Shown here piece after piece: positions 43,921 to 52,708 of a DNA stretch of 64,000 bases; position 1 is the first letter of the stretch; each line of letters begins with the position of its first letter. The translations under genes were made by a program, and so were the position numbers. A model generated the notes under the pieces. It ran no database searches. It was not told the DNA's origin and saw nothing but the letters and a program-made list of their open reading frames with translations. Origin of the DNA: Nocardioides currus (GTDB lineage Bacteria > Actinomycetota > Actinomycetes > Propionibacteriales > Nocardioidaceae); NCBI RefSeq assembly GCF_003057875.1, contig NZ_PYXZ01000002.1:372254-436253 (forward strand), in the 5' to 3' direction.

Positions 43921-44288
43921 GACTCGTCGCGGTCCCGCTCGGCCGACTCGATGTCGGCGTCGAGCTGGGCGTCACGGTCACGGGTGTAGGAGTCGGGCTG
44001 CGCCCACATCGGGTCGGCGGCGTACGTCACCTCCGGCTCGGGTCGCGAACGGCGCCCGGTCAGGGCGACCGCCAGCAGGCCGGCGAGGCCGGCGGCGAGC
44101 CACGGCAGCGGCAGGAACCAGCGCAGGTCGCTGCTGTCGATCGCGTCGGACTCGAACAGCGCCCAGATCGTGGCCAGGCCGAGGAACGCGACGCCCATCA
44201 CGAGGTGCCCGACGTTCACGGGGTGGCGACCGCTCTGGTCGTCGGTGCCGACGGGGCTGTCGACGGGGGTGCTGGAGTAGGTGCTCAT
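43917..44288 (-). CDS. small membrane protein of the PspC module
   Basis: Protein of 123 residues with two predicted helices (about residues 27-46 and 62-80) flanked by charged tails; the C-terminus is acidic (DADIESAERDRDES). No domain was recognised. ATG 44288 has GAGGACAGCC upstream; an overlapping GTG 44300 is also possible. It follows the PspC/LiaF-like gene by eight bases and ends 4 nt inside the convergent LLM gene. Confidence 0.75.
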   Translation of the reverse strand: MSTYSSTPVDSPVGTDDQSGRHPVNVGHLVMGVAFLGLATIWALFESDAIDSSDLRWFLPLPWLAAGLAGLLAVALTGRRSRPEPEVTYAADPMWAQPDSYTRDRDAQLDADIESAERDRDES

Positions 44289-44296
44289 GGCTGTCC

Positions 44297-45604
44297 TCAC
44301 TTCTCGCGGACGGTGACCTGGCCGACGCCGAGGTCGATGATGATGTTCATGTCGGGGACCTGGTCGCCGCCGTCGACGGAGCCCTGCTGGCTGACGTCCA
44401 GCCCGTCGCTGCTCCGGCCGAACACGGCCACGTCGCCCACCCCGGTCGAGGCGTCGACCGTGACGTCCATGCCCTCGGGCACGACCACCTCGACGTCGCC
44501 GATGCCGGCGTCGATGGTGATCTCGCGGTCGTCGAGGCCCTCGACGTCGGTGACGCCGGAGAGGTCGACGGTGAACTCACCGGCACCGAAGTCGTAGGCG
44601 TCGCGGACCTGCGACGAGCTGGTCGGGGTGTGCAGGACGCGCTCGCTCTCGAAGTTGTCGCTCGCCGTGCCGACCAGCGTCGCCAGGACGGTGAGGAGGC
44701 CGATGAAGATCAGCCCGCCCGCCCGGCCCCAGAAGGCGCCGAGGAGGAGCATCGCGCCAGTGAGCGCCATCGCCAGCGCGGGATAGGCCGCGGCGGGCAC
44801 CGCGGTGCCGGAGACGTCGATCAGGCCGAGCGTGCCGATGCCGGTCGCGATCAGCGCGAGGGTGAACCAGAACAGGATCGGGCCACGGCGGCGCGGGTTG
44901 CGCGGCTTGACGTAGGTCTGCGCCTGCGGCGGCTGCCACCCCTGGTAGGTCTGCTCGTAGGTCTGGGTGGACCCGTAGCCCTGGTAGGGCTGGTACGGCG
45001 CCTGGTGGCCCCCGGAGGGACTCTCACCGGTCGCCGGCTCCTCGGCCGTGGTGCCGGCCTCGGTGCGGACCGCCTGGCTCTGCGCGAACGCCTGGCTCTG
45101 CCACGGCGGGGTCGGGGACGAATAGCTCGTCGGCCGCTGCGACCGCTCCTGCTTGCGGTTGAGGAACCACACGACCAGCAGCCCGACGATCACCAGCGGC
45201 CAGGGGAACCAGAAGGCGCCGGCGAAGTCACCGACGGCGGCGATCGCCGCCAGCACGCCGGCCCCGAGGAGCGCGATGTTGCGGTTGCGGTCGTCCAGCC
45301 CGAGCGGCTGGGCGGGGGAACCCTCCTCCGGTGCGAGCAGCCACACGGCGCCGTACAGCAGGAGTCCGGCACCGCCGAAGAACACCAGCACCACCAGCGC
45401 GACCCGCACGATGATGGGGTCGATGTCGAGGTGGCGGGCGAGGCCGCCGCCGACGCCGGCGATGTGCCGGTCGTCGACCGCGCGGCGCAGCCGGCCCAGC
45501 TCGAGGACCTCGTTGCGCGAGGTGCGCGGGCCCTGCTGGCCCGCGGGCTCCTGGGCGTCGGTGGGCCCCGGCTCGTACGGCGGGGGCGGGGAGGTGTTCG
45601 TCAT
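44297..45604 (-). CDS. PspC-domain protein with C-terminal LiaF-like domain
   Basis: Protein of 435 residues. The PspC domain is near residues 32-95 (IAGVGGGLARHLDIDPIIVRVA), with further helices at about 105-145 and 240-300. A Gln/Tyr/Pro-rich linker (residues 165-230) precedes them. The C-terminal 120 residues form a beta-rich domain like the cell-wall-stress domain of LiaF (ITIDAGIGDVEVVVPEGMDV). Probably membrane-embedded and an envelope-stress modulator. It is divergent from the PspC kinase; the shared promoter region is 45605-45748. Confidence 0.85.
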   Translation of the reverse strand: MTNTSPPPPYEPGPTDAQEPAGQQGPRTSRNEVLELGRLRRAVDDRHIAGVGGGLARHLDIDPIIVRVALVVLVFFGGAGLLLYGAVWLLAPEEGSPAQPLGLDDRNRNIALLGAGVLAAIAAVGDFAGAFWFPWPLVIVGLLVVWFLNRKQERSQRPTSYSSPTPPWQSQAFAQSQAVRTEAGTTAEEPATGESPSGGHQAPYQPYQGYGSTQTYEQTYQGWQPPQAQTYVKPRNPRRRGPILFWFTLALIATGIGTLGLIDVSGTAVPAAAYPALAMALTGAMLLLGAFWGRAGGLIFIGLLTVLATLVGTASDNFESERVLHTPTSSSQVRDAYDFGAGEFTVDLSGVTDVEGLDDREITIDAGIGDVEVVVPEGMDVTVDASTGVGDVAVFGRSSDGLDVSQQGSVDGGDQVPDMNIIIDLGVGQVTVREK

Positions 45605-45748
45605 GGCCCCAACTCAACGCCACCCACGCGGTCCGCACCATCGGGGACGACCCTGATCCTGCGGCGCCATCGTCCGCGCGCCCTCAGGGTCTGGTCGGGG
45701 TCAGTCCTCATGGTGAGGCACCCGCCGGCCTGCGACGATGGAGCCACG

Positions 45749-47038
45749 ATGAGCAGCTTCACGTCCCCGACCCCCGCCAGCGGCACGGCCCCCCGGCCCT
45801 ACCGGCGGGCCGCCCGCGACACGGAGTCACCGATCGCCGGTGGCGTGGCCGGTGGCCTGGCCCGGCACCTCGGCGTGCCCGTCCTCTGGGTGCGCGTCGC
45901 GTTCGTCGCGCTCACCTTCCTCAACGGTGTCGGCATCATGTTCTACGCCGGACTGTGGATCTTCCTGCCCAGCGACTCCCACTTCGAGCGGGCGGCTCCC
46001 GGCCTCGAGAGCGCCACCCGCACGGGCAAGCGCCAGCGGCGCGGCTCGCGGCTGCGCGACGCCGGGCCGGTGATCGCCATCGGAGCCCTGCTGCTCGGCG
46101 CCGTCCTCGGGTTCCAGGCCGCCTTCGGCCAGGGCGCCCTCTTCTGGCCGGTCGTCATCGCCATCGCCGGGATCGCGCTGCTGTGGCGCCAGGCCGACGA
46201 GGCGCAGCGCGAGCGCTGGCTCGACACGACCGGGCGGATCGACCCGCTGCGCGCCGTGTTCGGCGACGGCGGCTGGGCGGCGTACTTCCGCGTCTTCGCC
46301 GGCCTCTCGCTGGTCGTGACGGCCCTGGTCCTGTTCGCCGTGTGGTCGGGCTCCTTCCGGTTCGCCGGTCCGGTGATCGTCGCCGGCCTGCTCGGCGTGG
46401 CCGGGCTGGCGATCGTGGTCGGCCCGTGGGCCGTGCGCCTGGTGCACGACCTGGGGGCCGAGCGCGCGGAGCGCGTGCGCACGCAGGAGCGGGCCGACAT
46501 GGCGGCCCACCTCCACGACTCGGTGCTCCAGACCCTCGCCCTGATCCAGAAGAACTCCGGCGACGCCGCCATGGTCGCCCGGCTGGCCCGCTCGCAGGAG
46601 CGCGAGCTGCGCGGCTGGCTGTTCGAGTCCGTCGGCACCGACGCCACCGTCGCCGGCGAGCTCCGTGCCCACGCGGCGGTCGTCGAGGACACCTACGGCC
46701 TCGTCGTCGACGTGGTGGCCGTCGGCGACCTGGACATGACCGAGGCGCTCAAGCCGATCACCGACGCCACCCGTGAGGCGCTGACCAACGCCGCCAAGCA
46801 CGCGGGCGTCGCGCGCATCGACGTCTACGCCGAGGTGACGCCCGGCGCCGTCGACGTCTTCGTCCGCGACCGCGGTGCCGGCTTCGACCCGGACGGTGTC
46901 GCGGAGGACCGCCAGGGCGTCCGTGGCAGCATCATCGACCGGATGGCCCGCCACGGTGGGAGCAGCGAGATCCGCTCCGCGCCGGGCGAGGGCACCGAGG
47001 TGCGGCTCCACCTGCCGCTCAAGAACGAGGAGAAGTGA
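45749..47038 (+). CDS. PspC-domain histidine kinase
   Basis: Sensor kinase of 429 residues. The N-terminus has a PspC domain (IAGGVAGGLARHLGVPVLWV), followed by several membrane helices (to about residue 230). The kinase is of the HisKA_3 class: phospho-acceptor in HLHDSVLQTLALIQ, the N box EALTNAAKHAGV, G1 box DRGAGFD, and the C-terminal G2 region. Envelope stress is the likely cue. ATG 45749 was chosen; ATG 45710 is a weaker alternative. The response regulator follows with a 1-nt overlap. Confidence 0.92.
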   Translation: MSSFTSPTPASGTAPRPYRRAARDTESPIAGGVAGGLARHLGVPVLWVRVAFVALTFLNGVGIMFYAGLWIFLPSDSHFERAAPGLESATRTGKRQRRGSRLRDAGPVIAIGALLLGAVLGFQAAFGQGALFWPVVIAIAGIALLWRQADEAQRERWLDTTGRIDPLRAVFGDGGWAAYFRVFAGLSLVVTALVLFAVWSGSFRFAGPVIVAGLLGVAGLAIVVGPWAVRLVHDLGAERAERVRTQERADMAAHLHDSVLQTLALIQKNSGDAAMVARLARSQERELRGWLFESVGTDATVAGELRAHAAVVEDTYGLVVDVVAVGDLDMTEALKPITDATREALTNAAKHAGVARIDVYAEVTPGAVDVFVRDRGAGFDPDGVAEDRQGVRGSIIDRMARHGGSSEIRSAPGEGTEVRLHLPLKNEEK

Positions 47039-47715
47039 TGACGGACTCACCCGCCACCCCGCCCGCCCCCCGCCCCGTCCGGGTCGTCATCGTCGACGAC
47101 CACGCGATGTTCCGTGCCGGGGTGCGCGCCGAGCTCACCAGCGCCGGCGCCGGGATCGTCGACATCGTCGCCGAGGCCGCCGACGTCGACTCCGCGGTCG
47201 CGATCGTGCGTGAGCAGCAGCCGCACGTCGTGCTCCTCGACGTCCATCTGCCCGGCGGTGGCGGCGCCGAGGTCATGCGTCGCACCCCTCACCCCGATGC
47301 CCGCTACCTCGCGCTCTCGGTCAGCGACGCCGCCGAGGACGTGATCGGCACCATCCGCGGTGGCGCCCGCGGCTACGTCACCAAGACCATCACCGGCCCC
47401 GAGCTGGTCGACGCGATCGCCCGCGTCGCCGACGGGGACGCCGTGTTCTCGCCGCGCCTGGCGGGCTTCGTGCTGGACGCCTTCGCGGGCTCGATCGACG
47501 TGGCGGCCGTCGACGAGGACCTCGACCGCCTGACCGAGCGCGAGCGCGAGGTGATGCGCCTGATCGCCCGCGGCTACGCCTACAAGGAGGTCGCCAAGGA
47601 GCTGTTCATCTCGGTCAAGACCGTCGAGACCCACATGTCCTCGACCCTGCGCAAGCTCCAGCTCTCGAGCCGGCACGAGCTGACGCGGTGGGCCTCGGAC
47701 CGGCGCCTGCTCTGA
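47038..47715 (+). CDS. NarL-family response regulator
   Basis: DNA-binding response regulator of 225 residues with the receiver motifs VIVDDHAMFRAGV and [12 protein letters not shown]. The C-terminal LuxR-type helix-turn-helix reads LTEREREVMRLIARGYAYKE and SVKTVETHMSSTLRKL. ATG 47038 has GGAGAAGTG upstream and shares one base with the kinase stop (TGATG). Together they form a coupled two-component system whose probable target is the divergent PspC operon. Confidence 0.95.
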   Translation: MTDSPATPPAPRPVRVVIVDDHAMFRAGVRAELTSAGAGIVDIVAEAADVDSAVAIVREQQPHVVLLDVHLPGGGGAEVMRRTPHPDARYLALSVSDAAEDVIGTIRGGARGYVTKTITGPELVDAIARVADGDAVFSPRLAGFVLDAFAGSIDVAAVDEDLDRLTEREREVMRLIARGYAYKEVAKELFISVKTVETHMSSTLRKLQLSSRHELTRWASDRRLL

Positions 47716-47793
47716 CGGATCGCCACCACCGGACCCGGACCACTGGGGTGGGTCGCGGTTGACATCGACCGCCCGACCGGGTGGGGTCGGGGA

Positions 47794-49266
47794 ATGTCTG
47801 ACACCGCCACTGCCCAGGATCGCGCCGAGGACGACGGTGGCCTCAAGCGGTCCATCACCGGTCGCCTGCTCTTCTTCTACGTGCTGGGGGACGTGCTCGG
47901 TTCGGGCATCTACGTCCTCATCGGCTCGGTCGCCGGCGAGGTGGGCGGGGCCTTCTGGGCCGCCTTCGCGGTCGGCGTGACCGTTGCCGGGTTCACCGGC
48001 CTCGCCTACGCCGAGCTCGCCACGAAGTACCCCCAGGCGGCCGGCGCCTCGCTCTACGTCAACAAGGCCTTCGGCAAGAAGCCCCTGACGTTCCTGACCA
48101 CGGTGCTCTACCTCTCGGCCACCTTCGCCGCCGCCGGGTCGCTGGCCGCCGGCTTCTCGCAGTATGTCGCAGAGGTCTGGGACGCGCCGCCGGCGCTGCT
48201 GGTGATGATCGCGTTCATCATCCTGCTGGCCGTGCTCAACTTCATCGGCATCACCGAGTCGGTGGTCGCCAACATGGTGATGACCTTCGTGGAGGTCACC
48301 GGCCTGGTGATCGTGATGATCATCGGCATCATCTACGTCGGGCAGGGCAAGGCCGACTTCTCGGTGCTCACCGACTTCTCCACCGACGACAACATCATCT
48401 TCGCCATCGTGGCCGGTGTCGCGCTGTCGTTCTTCGCCATGACCGGCTTCGAGAACGTCGCGAACGTCGCCGAGGAGACCGTCGACCCCCACAAGAACTT
48501 CCCGATCGCGCTGATCGGCGGCATGGCCACGGCCGGCGTCATCTACGTCCTGGTGTCCATGGCGGCGGCCCTGACGGTCCCCGTCGGCACGCTCGCCGAC
48601 TCCGACGCCGCGCTCCTCGAGGTCGTCAAGGCCGGCATCCTGCCGCTCTCGGTGAGCGTGATGACGCTTGTCTTCGCGATCATCGCGATGGTCGCCATCA
48701 CCAACACCACGCTCGTGCAGGTCGTCACGCAGTCGCGCATCCTCTACGGCATGGCCCGCGAGGACGTCGTCCCCGGTGCCTTCGCCAAGATCCACAGCTC
48801 GCGCCGCAGCCCCTACGTCGCGCTCGTCTTCAGCGCGGTCGTCGTCATCGGCCTGGTCGTCGTGGGCGACGTGCTCGGCCGGCTCGGGCTCAACATCGAC
48901 ATCGTGAGCCGGCTCGCCTCGGTGACCGTCGCGCTGCTGCTCGTGGTCTACGCCGGCGTGATCGTCTCCTGCTTCAAGCTGCGCGGGAGCGACGAGTCGG
49001 ACCAGACGTTCCGGGCGCCGAGCGCACTGCTGGTGGTCGGCCTCATCGGCAACATCGTCCTGCTGGGCTACGTCATCGCCACCGACCCGACCTCGCTCAT
49101 CTGGTGCGCCGGCCTCGTCGGGCTCGGCGGCCTGCTGTACGTCGCCGAGAAGCTCTTCGGCAGCGAGGGCACCGGCGCGCAGGCACCCGATCTCGACGAC
49201 CCCGGCACCGACCCCGGCACCGACACCGGCACCGACACAGGCGCCGAAACCGACAAGGGAGCATGA
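47794..49266 (+). CDS. APC-superfamily amino-acid permease
   Basis: Membrane transporter of 490 residues with about 12 helices. The first helix motif is GDVLGSGIYVLIGSVAGEVG, and the sixth-helix region is SFFAMTGFENVANVAEET, both typical of the APC family. The C-terminal cytoplasmic tail contains a short repeat (PGTDPGTDTGTDTG) before the stop. Substrate unknown. The universal stress protein gene overlaps its stop by 4 nt, a recurring pairing that suggests nucleotide-linked regulation of transport. Confidence 0.92.
   Translation: MSDTATAQDRAEDDGGLKRSITGRLLFFYVLGDVLGSGIYVLIGSVAGEVGGAFWAAFAVGVTVAGFTGLAYAELATKYPQAAGASLYVNKAFGKKPLTFLTTVLYLSATFAAAGSLAAGFSQYVAEVWDAPPALLVMIAFIILLAVLNFIGITESVVANMVMTFVEVTGLVIVMIIGIIYVGQGKADFSVLTDFSTDDNIIFAIVAGVALSFFAMTGFENVANVAEETVDPHKNFPIALIGGMATAGVIYVLVSMAAALTVPVGTLADSDAALLEVVKAGILPLSVSVMTLVFAIIAMVAITNTTLVQVVTQSRILYGMAREDVVPGAFAKIHSSRRSPYVALVFSAVVVIGLVVVGDVLGRLGLNIDIVSRLASVTVALLLVVYAGVIVSCFKLRGSDESDQTFRAPSALLVVGLIGNIVLLGYVIATDPTSLIWCAGLVGLGGLLYVAEKLFGSEGTGAQAPDLDDPGTDPGTDTGTDTGAETDKGA
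49201..49248 (+). repeat. 12-base tandem repeat encoding PGTD/TGTD
   Basis: CCCGGCACCGAC occurs twice in tandem, then ACCGGCACCGAC and a diverged ACAGGCGCCGAA. The period is 12 bases, keeping frame, and it encodes the permease's C-terminal repeats. It could vary in copy number between strains. Confidence 0.8.
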
Positions 49267-49721
49267 CCATGCACGTCATCGTCGCCACGGACGGCTCCAG
49301 GCAGTCGCTGGCCGCCGCCAAGCAGCTCAAGGCCTTCGCCGACCCCGCCAAGATCACCGAGATCTCGGTCGTCGCCGTCGTCCGTCCGCTCGCCTCGGTC
49401 GCCTTCGCCGACGACCTGTCGGAGAAGCAGGGCTCGTGGGCCACCGGGTCGTTCCGGGAGGCCGCCCAGAGCGCCCTCGACACGATCGCCGCCGTGTACG
49501 ACGGCTGGGGACCCAAGGTCAACAAGCGCATCCGGAGCGGCTCGGCCGCCAACGAGATCATCAAGGCCGCCGAGCAGTACGACGCCGGCCTGGTGGTCGT
49601 GGCGGCCGGCGGGCGTGGGATCGGCGGCAGCGTCCTCGTGGGGAGCACCGCGCAGCGCGTGCAGCACTACGCGCCCTGCCCGGTGCTGGTGGTGCGGCCC
49701 AAGCCCAAGCCGAAGCGGTGA
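49263..49721 (+). CDS. universal stress protein, UspA-like
   Basis: Cytoplasmic protein of 152 residues with the UspA fold: VIVATDGSRQSLAAAK at the start and the ATP-binding GxxGSVLVGSTAQRV pattern (GGRGIGGSVLVGSTAQRV) near the end. The nucleotide motif indicates an ATP-binding type. A basic tail, PKPKPKR, ends the protein. ATG 49263 overlaps the permease stop by four bases (ATGA), so the two are coupled. Confidence 0.9.
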   Translation: MTMHVIVATDGSRQSLAAAKQLKAFADPAKITEISVVAVVRPLASVAFADDLSEKQGSWATGSFREAAQSALDTIAAVYDGWGPKVNKRIRSGSAANEIIKAAEQYDAGLVVVAAGGRGIGGSVLVGSTAQRVQHYAPCPVLVVRPKPKPKR

Positions 49722-49757
49722 CCGGGTCGCCCGAGGGGCGCCGCTAGTCTTCGCCGC

Positions 49758-50117
49758 ATGGAGATCCTGCGGCTGGTCCTGCTCTTCGTCCACGTGCTCG
49801 GCTTCGCGGCCCTCTTCGGTGGTCTCGTCGTGCAGGCTCAGGCGCCGGAGAAGAAGGTCAACGCAGCGATGCGCGACGGCGTCGGCACCGCCTTCCTCGC
49901 CGGGCTGCTCCTCGTCGGCGTCCTGGAGGCCGGCGACGACCCGGTCGACCACGCCAAGATCGGGGTGAAGTTCGCGATCGGGCTGGTGCTGCTGGTGCTG
50001 GTGATGGCCAACACCCGCAAGCCGTCGATCCCGCAGGGGCTGTGGCTCGGCCTGCTCCTGCTCAGCGTCGCCAACATCGCGGTGGCCATCTTCTGGTCGC
50101 CCGCGCACACCGTCTGA
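49758..50117 (+). CDS. small integral membrane protein
   Basis: Protein of 119 residues with about four hydrophobic segments (residues 3-26, 44-58, 72-86 and 94-112). A charged loop (QAPEKKVNAAMRDG) separates the first two. No domain name can be given with certainty. It stands between the permease/Usp pair and pcrA, 36 bases after the former. ATG 49758 lacks a strong ribosome-binding site. Confidence 0.75.
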   Translation: MEILRLVLLFVHVLGFAALFGGLVVQAQAPEKKVNAAMRDGVGTAFLAGLLLVGVLEAGDDPVDHAKIGVKFAIGLVLLVLVMANTRKPSIPQGLWLGLLLLSVANIAVAIFWSPAHTV

Positions 50118-50172
50118 CCGGACCCCCACGGACGTCCCGGCTGTCGGCGCCTGCCCGTAGGCTGGGCAGGAC

Positions 50173-52605
50173 ATGAGCAGCCCCCACCCGATCCCCGGCC
50201 TCGAGCACGTCACGCCCCTCGAGGAGCCTCGCACGACCCGCGGCGGGCCGACCCGCGACGAGCTGCTGGAGGGCCTCAACGAGCCCCAGCGCGCGGCGGT
50301 CGTGCACGCGGGTGCACCTCTGCTGGTCGTCGCCGGTGCGGGCTCCGGCAAGACCCGGGTGCTGACCCGGCGCATCGCCTGGCTGATCACCGAGCGCAAG
50401 GCCCACCCCGGCTCGATCCTCGCCATCACCTTCACCAACAAGGCCGCGGCCGAGATGAAGGAGCGCGTCGAGGAGCTGGTCGGCAAGCGCGCGCGGATCA
50501 TGTGGGTCTCGACGTTCCACTCCGCGTGCGTGCGGATCCTGCGCAAGGAGATCACCGCCCTCGACTTCGACGGCACGTCGTTCAAGTCCAACTTCTCGAT
50601 CTACGACGCGGCCGACTCCAAGCGGCTGATGACGCTGGTCCTCAAGGACCTCGACCTCGACCCGAAGAAGTACCAGCCCGGCGCGGTGCTCCACTGGGTG
50701 AGCAACCACAAGAACGAGCTGCGCGACCCCGAGGAGGCGGCCAAGGACGCGCGCAACTCCTTCGAGGAGGCCTACGCAGCGGCGTACACCAACTACCAGC
50801 GGCGCCTGCGCGAGGCCAACGCGCTCGACTTCGACGACCTGATCATGCTGACCGTCCACCTGTTCCAGACGCTGCCCGACGTGCGGGAGAACTACCGCCG
50901 GCGCTTCCGGCACGTGCTGGTCGACGAATACCAGGACACCAACCACGCGCAGTACGCCCTGATCCACCAGCTCTGCGGGCAGGACCTCGAGGAGGGGCGC
51001 CCGGTCGAGGACACCCCGAGCGAGCTGATGGTCGTGGGCGACGCGGACCAGTCGATCTACGCGTTCCGCGGCGCCAACATCCGCAACATCATGGACTTCG
51101 AGCAGGACTTCCCGGACGCGACGTCGATCCTGCTCGAGCAGAACTACCGCTCGACCCAGACGATCCTCACCGCCGCCAACTCGGTGATCAGGAACAACGC
51201 GAGCCGCAAGGACAAGCGGCTGTGGTCCGACGCCGGCGACGGCGAGCGGATCGTGGGGTACGTCGCCGACGACGAGCACGACGAGGCGCGGTTCGTCTCC
51301 GAGGAGATCGACAAGCTCGTCGACACCGGCGACGTGAAGGCCGCCGACGTGGCCGTGTTCTACCGCACCAACGCGCAGTCGCGGGTGTTCGAGGAGATCT
51401 TCATCCGCACCGGCCAGCCCTACAAGGTCGTCGGCGGGGTGCGCTTCTACGAGCGCCGCGAGGTGCGCGACGCCCTGGCCTACCTCCGGATGCTGGTCAA
51501 CACCGCCGACGAGATCTCGCTGCGCCGCGTGCTGAACACCCCGAAGCGGGGGATCGGCGACCGGGCCGAGGCGTGCGTGCAGGCCCTGGCCGAGCGGGAG
51601 CGGATGTCGTTCTGGGAGGCGCTGGTGCTGGCCGACCAGGCGCCCGGGCTGGCGACGCGGTCGCTGAAGAACATCCAGGGCTTCGTCGCGATGATCCAGG
51701 AGCTCCAGTCGATGGTCGCCGCGGACGAGCGGGCCGACGTCATCCTGGAGTCCGTGCTCGAGCGGTCGGGCTACCTCGCCGAGCTCGAGGCGAGCGACGA
51801 CCCGCAGGACGAGACCCGCGTGGAGAACCTCGCCGAGCTGGTCGCCGTCGCCCGCGAGTTCTCCGACGACCCTCAGCCCGGCCCGTCCGCCGACCCGACC
51901 GAGGTGGAGGCCGGCACCGTCGCGGTCACCCTGGGCGACTTCCTCGAGCGGGTCGCGCTGGTCGCCGACTCCGACCAGATCCCCGACGCGCCCGACGGCG
52001 AGGACGCCGGCGTCGTCACCCTGATGACGCTCCACACGGCCAAGGGCCTCGAGTTCCCGGTCGTGTTCCTCACCGGCCTCGAGGACGGGGTCTTCCCGCA
52101 CCAGCGCTCGCTCGGCGACCAGCCCGAGCTGGAGGAGGAGCGGCGACTCGCCTACGTCGGCGTCACCCGCGCCCGCGAACGCCTCTACGTCTCCCGCGCC
52201 ATGGTGCGCTCCGCCTGGGGTGCGCCCTCGCACAACCCGGCCTCGCGGTTCATCGACGAGTTCCCGGTCGACCTCGTCGACTGGCGGCGCACCGCCCAGG
52301 CCATGACGCGCTGGGGACGACCTGACCTCGCCGCCAGCTCACCGGCGCGGCTGGGTGCGCCCACCGACGCCGGTCGCCGCAACTTCTCCGCCGCGGCCGC
52401 CCGCGCCGACGTGATGGCGAAGTCCAAGCCGGCGCGCGAGATCCCCTCGCTGGAGCCGGGCGACCGGGTGCTGCACGACTCGTTCGGGATGGGCACCGTC
52501 GTCGCGCTCGAGGGGGCCGGCGACAAGTCGGTCGCCTCGATCGACTTCGGGTCCGAGGGCGTGAAGCGGCTGCTGCTGCGCTACGCGCCGGTCGAGAAGC
52601 TCTGA
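50173..52605 (+). CDS. pcrA: UvrD/PcrA-type ATP-dependent DNA helicase
   Basis: Superfamily 1A 3'-5' helicase of 810 residues, used in nucleotide-excision repair and replication-transcription conflicts. Motifs are in order: Q motif near LNEPQRAAV; Walker A GAGSGKT (about residues 54-60); ITFTNKAAAEMKERV; motif II VDEYQDTNHAQY; QSIYAFRGA; NYRST; TLHTAKGLEFPVVF; and VGVTRARERLY. The C-terminus (HDSFGMGTVVALEG) is the usual PcrA tail. ATG 50173 has GGGCAGGAC upstream. It converges on the M23 gene. Confidence 0.95.
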   Translation: MSSPHPIPGLEHVTPLEEPRTTRGGPTRDELLEGLNEPQRAAVVHAGAPLLVVAGAGSGKTRVLTRRIAWLITERKAHPGSILAITFTNKAAAEMKERVEELVGKRARIMWVSTFHSACVRILRKEITALDFDGTSFKSNFSIYDAADSKRLMTLVLKDLDLDPKKYQPGAVLHWVSNHKNELRDPEEAAKDARNSFEEAYAAAYTNYQRRLREANALDFDDLIMLTVHLFQTLPDVRENYRRRFRHVLVDEYQDTNHAQYALIHQLCGQDLEEGRPVEDTPSELMVVGDADQSIYAFRGANIRNIMDFEQDFPDATSILLEQNYRSTQTILTAANSVIRNNASRKDKRLWSDAGDGERIVGYVADDEHDEARFVSEEIDKLVDTGDVKAADVAVFYRTNAQSRVFEEIFIRTGQPYKVVGGVRFYERREVRDALAYLRMLVNTADEISLRRVLNTPKRGIGDRAEACVQALAERERMSFWEALVLADQAPGLATRSLKNIQGFVAMIQELQSMVAADERADVILESVLERSGYLAELEASDDPQDETRVENLAELVAVAREFSDDPQPGPSADPTEVEAGTVAVTLGDFLERVALVADSDQIPDAPDGEDAGVVTLMTLHTAKGLEFPVVFLTGLEDGVFPHQRSLGDQPELEEERRLAYVGVTRARERLYVSRAMVRSAWGAPSHNPASRFIDEFPVDLVDWRRTAQAMTRWGRPDLAASSPARLGAPTDAGRRNFSAAAARADVMAKSKPAREIPSLEPGDRVLHDSFGMGTVVALEGAGDKSVASIDFGSEGVKRLLLRYAPVEKL

Positions 52606-52619
52606 TCCGAGCCGCGCCG

Positions 52620-52669
52620 GCGGTGCGTGAGCCACGGTTCGGGGCTCAGGAACGTGGCTGGCTCACCGC
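52620..52669. terminator. bidirectional hairpin after pcrA
   Basis: GCGGTG pairs with CACCGC and AGCCACG with CGTGGCT, giving a two-part stem of 13 pairs with a 4-base internal loop. It lies in the gap between the convergent pcrA and M23 peptidase genes. Confidence 0.65.
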
Positions 52670-52708
52670 TGCCGGGCGGGTCGTGCGGCTCGGTGAGGCA
52701 GCCGCAGG

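Noticed and set aside
50062..52233. Long open frame opposite pcrA
   Set aside because: Antisense shadow of the helicase gene, with no recognisable motif.
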